64,000 nucleotides of DNA, taken from assembly GCF_900112795.1 (NCBI RefSeq), contig NZ_FONA01000006.1, forward strand, positions 124,001 to 188,000, in the 5' to 3' direction. The notes under the pieces were generated by a model. It made no database searches, was not told the origin of the DNA, and saw nothing but the letters and a program-made list of their open reading frames with translations. A program made the translations under genes and the position numbers. This DNA is from Thermophagus xiamenensis. GTDB lineage: Bacteria > Bacteroidota > Bacteroidia > Bacteroidales > Marinilabiliaceae. Shown here in pieces: positions 28,087 through 37,943 of the stretch (position 1 is its first letter; every line of letters starts with the position of its first letter).

Positions 28087-29511
28087 ATGCCGACCATTAG
28101 TCATTACATACAAAGGATACAAGAACTTGCCAAACGGAATCAGGAGTTAAATAATCGCTTAACTGATCTGATGGGGCAATATTCTATAATAAAGGAACAA
28201 AACAAAAAATATAATCAGCTTCTTGACCGTTACTCCGAACCCGGTTTGCTCAAAGCTCAGGAAAAGTCCTTCAAAAAAAGGGGAAAGAGAGTTGAACGGT
28301 TAAATACGGTCTCTTTATTATACATTTCTATCAGAGGTTTTGAAGAACTTCCCCAAATGTCGAACCAATCCGAACTCATCGACATTTTGGATGAAATCAA
28401 TGTTTTAATTAAAGAGGTAGCCGATAAATTTAGTTTAACCAAAATCAAAAGTTTTGGTGATAATATCATATATGCAGCAGGGTTAAACCGCGAAAACCGT
28501 ACTAATCCTATCGATATTACTTTAGCTGCTTGTCACATGAAAGCAGAAATTCAAAAGCTATATGAACGGCAAGCCCACAAACCGATATGGAAAGTAAAAA
28601 TGGGTATACATACCGGTCCGATTTTGGCTTTTGATGAAAAACGTGCCTATTCCCCGTATTCTATTTCGGGAGAAAACATCAATATTGTCTGTCGGTTAGG
28701 TGAAAGTTGTCCCGCCGGTAAAATCAACATATCGGAGATGACCTATGAGCTGGTAAAAGAATTTTTTAACCTCACTCCTGCCGGAACCATTCCCGTAAAA
28801 TTTAAAGGCCCCATGAAAATTTATCAGGTCAACGGGTTGCAAGAGAAGCTTCACCAGAAAGATAATATATTTGCCAGCAACAAAATGTTTGACCTTCGTT
28901 ACCGGCAAATACAATTTATGGATATTCAGGAAGAAGTTCTGAATCTACTGGAAAAAAACCTACCAAACAATTTATATTATCACAATATCAAACACACCAT
29001 AGATGTGATTACCGAAGTGGAGTTGATTGGATGGGCTGAAGGCCTTAAAGAAGAAGAAATTCTGATTCTTAAGACCGCCGCTTTATTTCATGATGCAGGA
29101 CATATCGTTGATTACCGAACCCACGAATATCAAAGTGTACTTTTGGCTCGTCAAATATTGCCTCGGTACAATTTTTCTAAAAGTCAATTAGATGTTGTTG
29201 AACGCTTAATTCTGGCTACAAAATTTCCTCCAACGCCTAAAGATAAACTGGAAGAGGTAATCTGTGACTCAGACCTTGATTATTTAGGCCGAGCCGACTT
29301 CATTCCGGTTTCCAACAATCTATACAAAGAGCTTAAAGAAAGACAGATGATAGGCTCCTGGAATGAATGGTTGCAAATGCAACTCGATTTCATAATGCAA
29401 CATCAATATTATACACAAACGGCAAAAAAATTAAGAGAAGTAAATAAACAACAACAAATTGAACGCCTCAGGTTATTGTTGAAAAACGAGGTGGTTAAAA
29501 CTAATTATTAA
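28087..29511 (+). CDS. Class III cyclase-like domain fused to HD phosphohydrolase domain
   Basis: 474 residues. The N-terminal coiled coil (about 5-50) is followed by a class III nucleotide cyclase homology domain (about 72-245): YISIRGFEEL at 79-88, KSFGDNIIYA at 121-130, GIHTGPI at 173-179 and SGENINIVCRL at 194-204. The first metal-binding Asp (DIxGF motif) is Ser81 here while Asp125 of the second is kept, so cyclase activity is doubtful. A C-terminal HD domain (about 275-430) has His298 and the HD pair at 335-336 in ALFHDAGH, then D269-type acidic sites in ICDSDLDYLG. The domain pairing suggests a nucleotide-signalling protein; ligand and activity are unknown. Confidence 0.8.
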   Translation: MPTISHYIQRIQELAKRNQELNNRLTDLMGQYSIIKEQNKKYNQLLDRYSEPGLLKAQEKSFKKRGKRVERLNTVSLLYISIRGFEELPQMSNQSELIDILDEINVLIKEVADKFSLTKIKSFGDNIIYAAGLNRENRTNPIDITLAACHMKAEIQKLYERQAHKPIWKVKMGIHTGPILAFDEKRAYSPYSISGENINIVCRLGESCPAGKINISEMTYELVKEFFNLTPAGTIPVKFKGPMKIYQVNGLQEKLHQKDNIFASNKMFDLRYRQIQFMDIQEEVLNLLEKNLPNNLYYHNIKHTIDVITEVELIGWAEGLKEEEILILKTAALFHDAGHIVDYRTHEYQSVLLARQILPRYNFSKSQLDVVERLILATKFPPTPKDKLEEVICDSDLDYLGRADFIPVSNNLYKELKERQMIGSWNEWLQMQLDFIMQHQYYTQTAKKLREVNKQQQIERLRLLLKNEVVKTNY

Positions 29512-29549
29512 TTTTTGCTACTTTTGACAGCCCAAAATATTAAAAGCAC

Positions 29550-31190
29550 ATGACCATGAAAAATCTCAGCGCGCTTTTTATTGTTATAGTAACAATGCTT
29601 GGCTGTCAATCGCGCCAGAATAGGCTTGAACCCGCTATTCCGAATCTTAAACAAAGAGTTGATGCTTACCAGACGGTACAGTTAAAAACCGATATATCCG
29701 GACTATCCTCAGCTCAAAAAGAAATGCTGTCACTATTATTCGAGGTAGCCAACATCATGGATGAATTGTTCTGGCAACAGGCATGGGGAGATAAAAATAT
29801 TTTATTGAACAACATAAAAGACAATGATTTAAAACGCTACGTAAAAATCAATTACGGACCATGGGACCGATTGAATAATAATGAACCATTCATAAAAGGT
29901 ATTGGTCCCAAACCCGCAGGAGCACGATTCTATCCAGAGGACATGACTAAAAAGGAATTTCAACAACTGTCCAACCATAATAAGGGCAGCCTATACACTG
30001 TTATTGAACGAAACGACCAAGGGAAATTAGTGGTGATTCCTTATAGTCAAAAATGGAAAAAGGAATTAACCAAAGCCTCAGAATTACTTTTAGAAGCTTC
30101 GGAACTGGCCGAAAGCGAAGGTTTTAAACGCTACTTAAAAGAAAGAGCCAAAGCACTTCTTACCAATGATTATTATAAAAGTGACCTGGCATGGATGGAA
30201 ATGAAAGATAATTTGATTGATTTTGTAGTAGGGCCTATTGAGACTTATGAAGATGGATTAATGGGGGCCAAAGCAGCCTTCGAAGCCTACTTATTAATTA
30301 AGGATACCGTTTGGTCGGCCCGTCTCAATCACTTTGCCCAATTTTTACCACAACTACAAAAAGATCTACCCGTAGATGATAAATACAAAACCGAAATGCC
30401 GGGGAGTGACTCCGACCTTAATGCTTATGATGTGATATATTATGCCGGCGATTGTAATGCGGGAAGCAAAACTATTGCCATCAACCTTCCCAACGACCCC
30501 GATGTGCAAATAAAAAAAGGCAGCCGCAAACTCCAGCTAAAAAACAGCATGCGTGCCAAATTTGACCAAATACTTGTCCCCATCAGCCAGTTACTTATTG
30601 ATCCCGATCAACGTCAATATATTGATTTTAATGCTTTTTTCGAAAACACCATGTTCCATGAAGTAGCACACGGACTGGGAATCAAGACAACCATCAACGG
30701 GAAAGGAACCGTACGTGAAGCACTTAAAGAAACCGCTTCGGCCATTGAAGAAGGCAAAGCCGACATTCTTGGACTTTATATTATTACACATCTTACCGAG
30801 ATGGGTGAGCTGGACAATAAAGATCTAAGAACCAATTATGTTACTTTTATGGCCAGCATATTTCGTTCGGTTCGCTTTGGTGCGGCCAGTGCTCATGGGA
30901 AAGCCAATATGATTCGCTTCAACTATTTCCTGGAAAAAAAGGCTTTTACAAGAAATCCTCAGGATGGTACGTACAAGGTTGATTTTGAAAAGATGAAAGA
31001 AGCCATGCAACAACTTTCTAAAGAAATTCTTGTTTTACAGGGCGAAGGAGATTATGAAAAAGCTAAACGCATGCTCGATGAATTAGGTGTAATAACCCCT
31101 CAGTTGAAAAAAGATTTGGACCGTATCAATGACGCCAACATACCGGTGGACATTGTTTTTGAACAAGGCCCCAAGGTAATTGGCTTGTAA
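29550..31190 (+). CDS. M49-like (dipeptidyl-peptidase III family) lipoprotein
   Basis: 546 residues with a lipoprotein signal (IVTMLGCQS, lipidated Cys at about 19), so it should sit at a membrane in the envelope. The zinc motif is HEVAH at 370-374, and EEGKAD at 400-405 supplies the third ligand, in the order and spacing of M49 enzymes. Classic M49 members have the six-residue HExxxH; this one has the five-residue form. Other M49-like marks are NLPND and YYAGDCNAGSK near 290-325. The enzyme would cleave dipeptides from the N-termini of short peptides. A TACTTTTG box at 29519-29526 may be its promoter. Confidence 0.8.
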   Translation: MTMKNLSALFIVIVTMLGCQSRQNRLEPAIPNLKQRVDAYQTVQLKTDISGLSSAQKEMLSLLFEVANIMDELFWQQAWGDKNILLNNIKDNDLKRYVKINYGPWDRLNNNEPFIKGIGPKPAGARFYPEDMTKKEFQQLSNHNKGSLYTVIERNDQGKLVVIPYSQKWKKELTKASELLLEASELAESEGFKRYLKERAKALLTNDYYKSDLAWMEMKDNLIDFVVGPIETYEDGLMGAKAAFEAYLLIKDTVWSARLNHFAQFLPQLQKDLPVDDKYKTEMPGSDSDLNAYDVIYYAGDCNAGSKTIAINLPNDPDVQIKKGSRKLQLKNSMRAKFDQILVPISQLLIDPDQRQYIDFNAFFENTMFHEVAHGLGIKTTINGKGTVREALKETASAIEEGKADILGLYIITHLTEMGELDNKDLRTNYVTFMASIFRSVRFGAASAHGKANMIRFNYFLEKKAFTRNPQDGTYKVDFEKMKEAMQQLSKEILVLQGEGDYEKAKRMLDELGVITPQLKKDLDRINDANIPVDIVFEQGPKVIGL

Positions 31191-31218
31191 AAGATAAAAC
31201 GACCAAACGCATTCCCAA

Positions 31219-31257
31219 CCTGTTGATCTTTGCTTCAACAAAGTCAACAGGTTTTTT
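31219..31257 (+). terminator. Terminator after the M49-like gene
   Basis: CCTGTTGA (31219-31226) pairs with TCAACAGG (31244-31251); the inner CTTTG/CAAAG pairs extend the stem around a CTTCAA loop. Six T residues follow. Confidence 0.85.
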
Positions 31258-31319
31258 ATAAACCCTACAAAATATTTCAAGGCTATTTTCATTGCAGAAA
31301 CAGATTGCAATATAAATTT

Positions 31320-31500
31320 AATACAAGCTATTGGTTGGATGGAACTTAAAATTAGTTTTTAGTGGTTATTCAATAGTCCCTGGTGAAACCAACACTAATG
31401 ACTGTCCACTAATCATTAAAAACTTCTTTATCCATCTGCCTGAGCACTTTTTAAACATGCTCTTGTTGTGACCACCTTTGTTGGTCATGCCCGTTTCAAC
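31320..31500 (+). repeat. Dispersed repeat, degraded copy
   Basis: It contains the left hairpin arm GGTTGGATGGAACTTAAA (near 31332), heptads TTAGT/ACTAATGACTG (31355-31420), a shortened CTGCCTGAGCAC box, and the half element AACATGCTCTTGTTGTGACC...GTCATGCCCGTTTCAACC. The order matches the copies at 26.3 and 59.5 kb. It forms the leader region of the FabK-like gene. Confidence 0.75.
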
Positions 31501-31543
31501 CAATAATAATTTGGAACTTTATAAAAAATATAACGCAAAATTT

Positions 31544-32506
31544 ATGGATATTAAAAAGCTATTTACCCACAATCCCATCACCCAACTCTTCGACATTGAC
31601 TACCCGATTATCCAGGGCGGAATGGTATGGTGCAGTGGATGGAAACTGGCTTCGGCCGTTAGCAACAATGGCGGATTAGGCTTGTTGGGTGCCGGAAGTA
31701 TGTACCCGGAAATACTTCGTGAGCACATTCGTAAAATGAAACAAGCCACCAATAAACCCTGGGGGGTAAATGTTCCTCTTTTGTATCCCGATATCGATAA
31801 GTTGATGAATGTCATCGTTGAAGAGGGTGTAAAAATAGTTTTTACTTCGGCCGGCAGCCCGGCCAAATGGACGCCGTTTCTTAAAAATCATGGAATAATT
31901 GTTGCACATGTGATTGCTAACTCTCGATTAGCAAAAAAGTGCGAAGATGCCGGCGTGGATGCTATTGTGGCCGAAGGTTTTGAAGCAGGAGGGCACGAAG
32001 GACGGGAAGAAACAACCACATTTACGTTAATTCCTTTAGTGAGAAAAGCCACCAAATTACCTTTATTGGCAGCAGGAGGTATCGGCAGCGGACAACAAAT
32101 CCTTGCCGCCCAGGCTTTAGGCGCCGATGGTGTGCAAATCGGTTCATTATTTGCCTTAGCAGAAGAATCATCAGCTCATCCTGCCTTTAAAGAATACGCT
32201 GTAAAAGCAAAAGAAGGCGACACAATGCTTACTTTAAAACAACTGGCACCTGTTAGATTGCTGAAAAACTCTTTTTATCAAAAAGTTGAGGAAGCTCAAC
32301 GACGTGGTGCCTCAGTCGAAGAACTTAAAGAACTTTTGGGACGTGGACGAGCAAAAAAAGGAATTTTTGAAGGTGATTTGGAGGAAGGAGAATTGGAAAT
32401 TGGTCAAATTGCTGCATTAATAGATAAAATTAAACCTGTAGAAGAAATAATGAAACAATTACTGGATGAATACCAATTAGCCAAAGAACGGCTATTAATC
32501 AAATAA
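31544..32506 (+). CDS. Nitronate monooxygenase / FabK-like flavoprotein
   Basis: An FMN-dependent TIM-barrel protein of 320 residues. Motifs: DYPIIQGGMVW near 19-29, NNGGLGLLGAG at 41-51, EGFEAGGHEG at 144-153 (His151 is the conserved active-site position in the family) and AAGGIGSGQQ near 175 (phosphate binding). The start is put at MDIKKLF (31544), where family similarity begins; 22 more codons upstream are open but lie in the repeat. Enoyl-ACP reductase II (FabK) and nitronate monooxygenase share this fold, and the sequence alone does not settle which reaction applies. No fatty-acid genes are adjacent. Confidence 0.85.
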   Translation: MDIKKLFTHNPITQLFDIDYPIIQGGMVWCSGWKLASAVSNNGGLGLLGAGSMYPEILREHIRKMKQATNKPWGVNVPLLYPDIDKLMNVIVEEGVKIVFTSAGSPAKWTPFLKNHGIIVAHVIANSRLAKKCEDAGVDAIVAEGFEAGGHEGREETTTFTLIPLVRKATKLPLLAAGGIGSGQQILAAQALGADGVQIGSLFALAEESSAHPAFKEYAVKAKEGDTMLTLKQLAPVRLLKNSFYQKVEEAQRRGASVEELKELLGRGRAKKGIFEGDLEEGELEIGQIAALIDKIKPVEEIMKQLLDEYQLAKERLLIK

Positions 32507-32697
32507 CCGTATAATATCTAAAATAAACGGCTGAAAAGAGCATTACCAATTTGGGGCTGTCAACACATAAGGACAGGCATAAACTTATGGTCATATAAAA
32601 AAATCAGACCAAGGATAAACTTTAAGAGAGACCTGCCCCAACCGAAGGGAAATACTGGTTGTTAACCTTAGTAACAAAAATTGAGAAAAAGTAATAA

Positions 32698-33933
32698 ATG
32701 ATAAATTTTGAAAAACACACCCTTAAAAACGGCCTTCGAATAATTGTCCACCAAGACCGAACCACCCCAATGGTAGCGGTAAATGTGTTATATGATGTAG
32801 GGGCACGAGACGAAGATCCGAACCGAACAGGCTTTGCTCATTTGTTTGAACATTTAATGTTTGGCGGTACTAAAAACATACCATCGTACGATGAACCTGT
32901 TCAACACGTCGGCGGTGAAAATAATGCCTGGACCAGCAACGATTATACCAATTATTACGTAACCGTACCATCGGTAAATATTGAAACAGCTTTTTGGCTT
33001 GAAGCCGACAGGATGTATGAACTCGATTTTTCGGAAAAAAGTTTGGAAGTTCAACGCAAAGTCGTTATCGAAGAATTTAAACAACGCTATCTGAACCAAC
33101 CCTATGGCGATATCCCAATCTTAATTCGTGACCTGGCTTACAAAGTGCATCCATACAGATGGCCCACTATAGGGAAAGAAATATCGCACATCGAACAAGC
33201 CACTCTGGATGAGGTTAAATCATTTTTCTTCAAACATTATGCTCCCAACAATGCAGTACTTTCTGTAGCAGGCAATATAGAACCTGATGAAGTGTTCCGC
33301 CTGGCTGAAAAATGGTTTGGTGACATTCCATCAAGAGCTATTGCCCCCAGAAATTTACCACAGGAACCGCCTCAAACAGAACCTCGATATCTGGAAGTAA
33401 AACGAAATGTACCGGCACCATTAATTCATATGGTTTTTCACAATGGCCGGCGAACCGATCCCGATTTTTATGCCAATGACCTTTTATCTGACATTTTATC
33501 CAATGGCCCATCTTCAAGATTATTCCAATCACTTGTCAAGGACCAGCGAATCTTTTCGGAAGTAAACGCCTATATTAGTGGGGATCGTGATCCGGGGCTT
33601 TTTACCGTCACGGGTCGACTCATGCCGGGAGTAGAAATAAAAAAAGCAGAACAAAGCATCCGAACAGAGTTAAACAAGCTTACCCAAACAGTGCCTTCCG
33701 ACTATGAACTACAAAAAGTCAAAAACAAAGTAATATCCAATTTAGTTTTTGATGAGATTAGTTTTCTCAACAAAGCCATTAATTTAGCACTATATGAGTT
33801 GATGGGTGCTATTGATGAACTCAATAGAGAACCGGATAATTACCAGGCGGTTTCGCCCCGGGACATTAAAGAAACTGCCACTAAAATTTTCAGGCCGGAA
33901 AATTGTTCTACCTTATATTATCTTCCGTTGTAA
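32698..33933 (+). CDS. M16 family zinc peptidase (catalytic subunit)
   Basis: 411 residues of the insulinase/pitrilysin family. The inverted zinc motif HLFEH is at 48-52 (HxxEH), with the third ligand Glu in the EEFKQRYLNQPYG segment near 124. The second half repeats the fold without a zinc site. It lacks a signal peptide. The next gene, 44 bases downstream, is a second M16 protein without the motif, so the two likely form a heterodimer as do mitochondrial-processing-peptidase-like pairs. The physiological substrate is unknown. Confidence 0.92.
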   Translation: MINFEKHTLKNGLRIIVHQDRTTPMVAVNVLYDVGARDEDPNRTGFAHLFEHLMFGGTKNIPSYDEPVQHVGGENNAWTSNDYTNYYVTVPSVNIETAFWLEADRMYELDFSEKSLEVQRKVVIEEFKQRYLNQPYGDIPILIRDLAYKVHPYRWPTIGKEISHIEQATLDEVKSFFFKHYAPNNAVLSVAGNIEPDEVFRLAEKWFGDIPSRAIAPRNLPQEPPQTEPRYLEVKRNVPAPLIHMVFHNGRRTDPDFYANDLLSDILSNGPSSRLFQSLVKDQRIFSEVNAYISGDRDPGLFTVTGRLMPGVEIKKAEQSIRTELNKLTQTVPSDYELQKVKNKVISNLVFDEISFLNKAINLALYELMGAIDELNREPDNYQAVSPRDIKETATKIFRPENCSTLYYLPL

Positions 33934-33977
33934 ATCAAAAATTTTACGCAAAAAATTAATCATTAATAAATCGTTTT

Positions 33978-35255
33978 ATGCCAATCAACTTTAAAATAAG
34001 GCCCGAATATAAAACCATTGAAAAAATAGATGTTTTACCGGTAGAATTTTCCCAACTGGAAAATGGCGTACCGGTATCCGTCATCAGGGCCGGAAGTCAG
34101 GATGTTACCAAAATTGACATAGAATATCCTGCTGGAGCTGTCCATGCACCTTTCCCTTTAATTGCATCCACCACTGCAAATCTATTACAAGAAGGAACCG
34201 CCCAAAAAACTTCGCAACAAATATCCGAAATAATTGATTTTCATGGAGCATATATCCATACTCAAACGGCACATCACAATACCGTTGTATCACTTTTGTG
34301 TCTAACAAGCCATCTTCCTCAAATGTTGGAGCTTGTCCATGAAATAATAACTCTTCCCACCTTTCCCCAACATGAATTTGACATTTATCTGCGTAAGAGA
34401 TATGAAGAATTTGCAATAGAGGGTGAGAAAGTCAAAACCATAGCAAGTCGTCTTTTCAGCGAAACCATATTTGGCGCTGACCATCCATATGGTCGCCAAT
34501 TGCGCCATGAACATTTCGATCAAATCGACCTCAATCGAATAAAAACATTTCACGAAAAGTATTATAAACCTGAGTTAGCCAAAATTTATGTAGCTGGTCA
34601 ACCCGGCGATAACATAATTGATTTGCTTAACCGTTTTTGGGGTGAAAAAACAGATGTCCCAAAAATGAATTACCCTTCAATACCCGCTCCGTCGCCTTCA
34701 CCCGAAAAAGAAAGAATAATAAAAAAGGAAAATGCGATGCAGTCAGCCATTCGAATTGGCAGACCTCTTTTCAATAATCATCATAGTGATTTTATCCCAC
34801 TGCAGGTACTGAATACCATATTGGGAGGACACTTTGGGTCCCGTTTAATGACCTCATTAAGAGAAGAAAAGGGACTCACCTACGGCATCAGCTCTTTTAT
34901 CATGCCCTTAAAATACAGCGGAGCATGGATAATTAGTAGTGAAGTAACAGGGTCAAAACGTGAAGAAGCCATAGAAACGGTATTTGACGAATTCAGAAAA
35001 CTTCAGAATGAATTAATTTCTGAAAAAGAATTGACTATGGTAAAAAATTATATGATGGGAGAATTACTGCGAAATTTTGACGGGCCCTTCTCTACTGCAG
35101 ATATCTATCGAAATTTAAAAGAATATAATTTGGATTTCAGTTTTTACCGCCATATGGTTAATTACTTGCGTGATGTAACAGCTTTCCATATACGAGAGCT
35201 TGCACAAAAATATCTTAATCCTGAAGAATTCTGGGTTATAGTTGCTGGAGTATAA
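33978..35255 (+). CDS. M16 family protein, non-catalytic partner
   Basis: 425 residues with the M16 fold. Where the catalytic partner has HxxEH this protein reads LIASTTANLLQEG, so zinc binding is lost. The glycine-rich loop and substrate-closing region are recognisable (LNTILGGHFGSRLMTSLREE, then GLTYGISSF near 295). It follows the catalytic gene by 44 bases and is probably co-transcribed. The role, inferred from similar pairs, is to close the chamber and help bind peptides. Confidence 0.9.
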   Translation: MPINFKIRPEYKTIEKIDVLPVEFSQLENGVPVSVIRAGSQDVTKIDIEYPAGAVHAPFPLIASTTANLLQEGTAQKTSQQISEIIDFHGAYIHTQTAHHNTVVSLLCLTSHLPQMLELVHEIITLPTFPQHEFDIYLRKRYEEFAIEGEKVKTIASRLFSETIFGADHPYGRQLRHEHFDQIDLNRIKTFHEKYYKPELAKIYVAGQPGDNIIDLLNRFWGEKTDVPKMNYPSIPAPSPSPEKERIIKKENAMQSAIRIGRPLFNNHHSDFIPLQVLNTILGGHFGSRLMTSLREEKGLTYGISSFIMPLKYSGAWIISSEVTGSKREEAIETVFDEFRKLQNELISEKELTMVKNYMMGELLRNFDGPFSTADIYRNLKEYNLDFSFYRHMVNYLRDVTAFHIRELAQKYLNPEEFWVIVAGV

Positions 35256-35561
35256 AAAACAAACTGTTACAATGCTTTGCGGGCAACAATAAAAATAATA
35301 AAATGAATATGCATTAAGAAGAATGAAACAATCATGAGCAAGAAGATTTGTTTCAGCTTTAATAATGCAAATTTTTTATGCATATAAATTATACATTGCC
35401 AACCGGTTAAGCAAATTTCAAACAATAAAAAGAACCTAATATATAGGATTTTGTTGTAATACAACACCCTGGCTTTAGCCCGATCTAAAAAAACTCGATT
35501 CAAAAATGATTCAATTCCCATTTTATTAACTAATTTAGTCCATCGGGGAGATAGTCAAACT
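35256..35561. other. Intergenic region, nothing firm
   Basis: AT-rich gap before the relA/spoT gene. The minus strand has an 84-codon hydrophobic frame (35267-35521, MGIESFLNRVFLDRAKARVL...), but composition alone could explain it; I do not call it. No terminator hairpin is visible after the M16 pair. Confidence 0.45.
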
Positions 35562-37796
35562 ATGAATGAAACGGTTCACATATCAGAAGAACAGCAGATA
35601 AAAAAGCAATTCGAGGAGCTATTAAAAGTTTGTCCGCGTTGTAGGACAGCTGAAGGGCTTAAGCTCGTTCAAAAAGCATTTGATCTGGCAAACGAAGCAC
35701 ACAAAGGTGTAAGGAGAAAATCGGGCGAACTCTATATTTTTCATCCATTATCGGTAGCACGTATTGTAGCCGAAGAAATTGGACTTGGATCAAAAGGAGT
35801 TGCGGCAGCACTTCTTCATGATGTGGTTGAAGATAGCGAGTACACCATTGATGACATTGAAAGTATATTTGGCGAGAAAGTAGCCGGAATAGTTGACGGA
35901 CTGACCAAACTGGAAGGTGTTGTAGACCAAACCCGGTCGAAACAGGCTGAAAACTTCCGAAAACTATTGCTGACAATGGTGGAGGACATTCGGGTGATAC
36001 TGATTAAATTGGCCGATCGACTCCACAATATGCGGACGCTCGACTCAATGCCGGAGCACAAAAGATTAAAAATTGCGGGTGAAACCCTTTACCTCTATGC
36101 ACCTCTGGCACATCGATTAGGATTATATTCTATTAAATCAGAACTGGAAGATCTTGCCTTCAAATATGAACACCCCAAAATTTTCCAGGAAATATCTGCA
36201 AAACTTGAAGATTACCAAGTCCGAACCAAAAGTCTGATAACTCAATTTTCTCTTCCTATTATTGAAAGACTTTCAAATGAGGGTTACGAATTCGACATAA
36301 AAGGGCGACCCAAATCGATATACTCGATTTGGCAGAAAATGCAAAAAAAACAAATTCCCTTTGAAGAAGTTTACGATTTATTGGCTATACGGATCGTTTT
36401 TAAACCCAAACCCGAAATACCTGAAAAAGCGCAATGCTGGACTATCTATTCTTTGATAACCGACATTTATAAACCAAAACCCGACAGACTACGCGACTGG
36501 GTAAGTACACCTAAAGCTAATGGTTATGAAGCTCTCCATGCCACCGTTATGGGACCAGAAGGGAAATGGATTGAAATACAAATCAGGACCGAGCGCATGG
36601 ACGAAATTGCCGAAAAAGGCTTTGCTGCTCACTGGAAATACAAGGGGACAAACGATAAAGAGTCGGAACTGGACAATTGGCTGCAGAGAATCAGGGAAGT
36701 ATTAAACAACCCGGAATCGGACTCGTTGGAATTTCTTGACGACTTCAAATTAAACCTCTTTAGTCAGGAAATCATGATTTTCACCCCCAAAGGGGAAGTC
36801 AAGGTCATGCCCAAAGGAGCAACTGCCCTCGATCTAGCTTTTGAAATACATACTGACCTTGGGTACAAATGCATAGGCGCAAAAGTAAATTACAAACTAG
36901 TACCCCTTAGCTATGAACTGAAAAGCGGAGACCAGGTTGAAATTCTTACATCCGAAAAGCAAACCCCCAAATATGAATGGATAAACTTTGTAACAACAGC
37001 CAAAGCCAAAACAAGAATCAAAGACGCTTTTAAAAAAGAACGAAAAGTAATTATCCAAAAAGGGGAGAAAAAACTTGAAGAAGCACTTAATGAAAAAAAA
37101 TTGACCATTAACGCCAAAATTCTAAAAAAGCTTTTAAATTACTACAATTTGGCAGGGAAGGAAGAACTCTACTTTAGGATTGGCAAAGGAACTATAAAAC
37201 TCGATAATCTGCACAAAATATTAAGTGACAAAACAGCTAACAAATGGGTACGCTACTGGCGACTTTCTTTTGGCAAAAACAAGGATAAAAACTTAACAAG
37301 GAAAAAAATAGTCGGGAAAGACGGCAAAAAAACACAAATGGTAGTATCTGATGATATGGAAAAAGAAGAATATACCATAGCCCCCTGTTGCAATCCTATC
37401 CCCGGCGATGATGTGGTAGGGTACCTCGACGAAAATGATAAACTTATTCTTCACAGCCGAAAATGTCCTGTAGCCATTCGTCTCATGTCCAGCCAGGGTA
37501 ATCGTATTGTCTCTGCACAGTGGGAATCTCATAAAATTCTTTCGTTCCTTGCCATAATTAATTTATCTGGCATCGATCAAATTGGAATAGTAAGCAAAAT
37601 CACCAAAGTCATTTCCGAAGATCAAACAGTTAATATGAGATCCATCCATGTTGAAAGTCATGATGGCATCTTTGAAGGAACAATTTATTTATACATTTAC
37701 AACACAGAAGACTTAAACAACCTGATTTATAATCTAATGAAAATAAAAGGAGTGTATAATGTTACCCGTCAGGAAAGAATTCATACCAATTGGTGA
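35562..37796 (+). CDS. Bifunctional (p)ppGpp synthetase/hydrolase (RelA/SpoT)
   Basis: It makes and degrades the stringent-response alarmones. The 744 residues hold an HD hydrolase domain (GELYIFHPLSVA near 55-66; ALLHDVVED with His86-Asp87), a synthetase domain (GRPKSIYSIWQKM near 250, YDLLAIRIVF, and TPKANGYEALH near 310), a TGS domain (about 400-460, IMIFTPKGEVKVMP), a zinc-finger-like segment (APCCNP near 612) and a C-terminal ACT domain (about 665-740). Both catalytic halves look intact, so it is a Rel/SpoT-type enzyme. The 744-residue length is usual for Bacteroidota. It is a single gene. Confidence 0.94.
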   Translation: MNETVHISEEQQIKKQFEELLKVCPRCRTAEGLKLVQKAFDLANEAHKGVRRKSGELYIFHPLSVARIVAEEIGLGSKGVAAALLHDVVEDSEYTIDDIESIFGEKVAGIVDGLTKLEGVVDQTRSKQAENFRKLLLTMVEDIRVILIKLADRLHNMRTLDSMPEHKRLKIAGETLYLYAPLAHRLGLYSIKSELEDLAFKYEHPKIFQEISAKLEDYQVRTKSLITQFSLPIIERLSNEGYEFDIKGRPKSIYSIWQKMQKKQIPFEEVYDLLAIRIVFKPKPEIPEKAQCWTIYSLITDIYKPKPDRLRDWVSTPKANGYEALHATVMGPEGKWIEIQIRTERMDEIAEKGFAAHWKYKGTNDKESELDNWLQRIREVLNNPESDSLEFLDDFKLNLFSQEIMIFTPKGEVKVMPKGATALDLAFEIHTDLGYKCIGAKVNYKLVPLSYELKSGDQVEILTSEKQTPKYEWINFVTTAKAKTRIKDAFKKERKVIIQKGEKKLEEALNEKKLTINAKILKKLLNYYNLAGKEELYFRIGKGTIKLDNLHKILSDKTANKWVRYWRLSFGKNKDKNLTRKKIVGKDGKKTQMVVSDDMEKEEYTIAPCCNPIPGDDVVGYLDENDKLILHSRKCPVAIRLMSSQGNRIVSAQWESHKILSFLAIINLSGIDQIGIVSKITKVISEDQTVNMRSIHVESHDGIFEGTIYLYIYNTEDLNNLIYNLMKIKGVYNVTRQERIHTNW

Positions 37797-37866
37797 TTTC
37801 ACATGTTGGCCGACTGCTTTACCGCCCTCATTTCGTAATATTTTCTCAGGGAGATAGCCTTATTAA

Positions 37867-37900
37867 TTTGGTTTTATTCTAAATAAAATTTTTATCTTTG
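37867..37900 (+). promoter_or_regulatory. Putative promoter of the Fur-family gene
   Basis: TTTG at 37867-37870 and TATCTTTG at 37893-37900 fit the Bacteroidota TTTG / TAnnTTTG pattern; the 22-base spacer is slightly long. Transcription would start about 37907, giving a leader of some 37 bases before the ATG at 37944. Confidence 0.5.
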
Positions 37901-37943
37901 CGTATAAATGGTTCATTTTGTAATATATTTATAGGCTTAGGTT

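Noticed and set aside
31478-31543. 22-codon extension of the FabK-like gene
   Set aside because: It lies in the dispersed repeat and lacks family similarity, whereas the family match begins at the Met at 31544.
35267-35521. 84-codon hydrophobic minus-strand frame
   Set aside because: The AT-rich composition alone can give such a frame; no conserved pattern or ribosome-binding site is seen.
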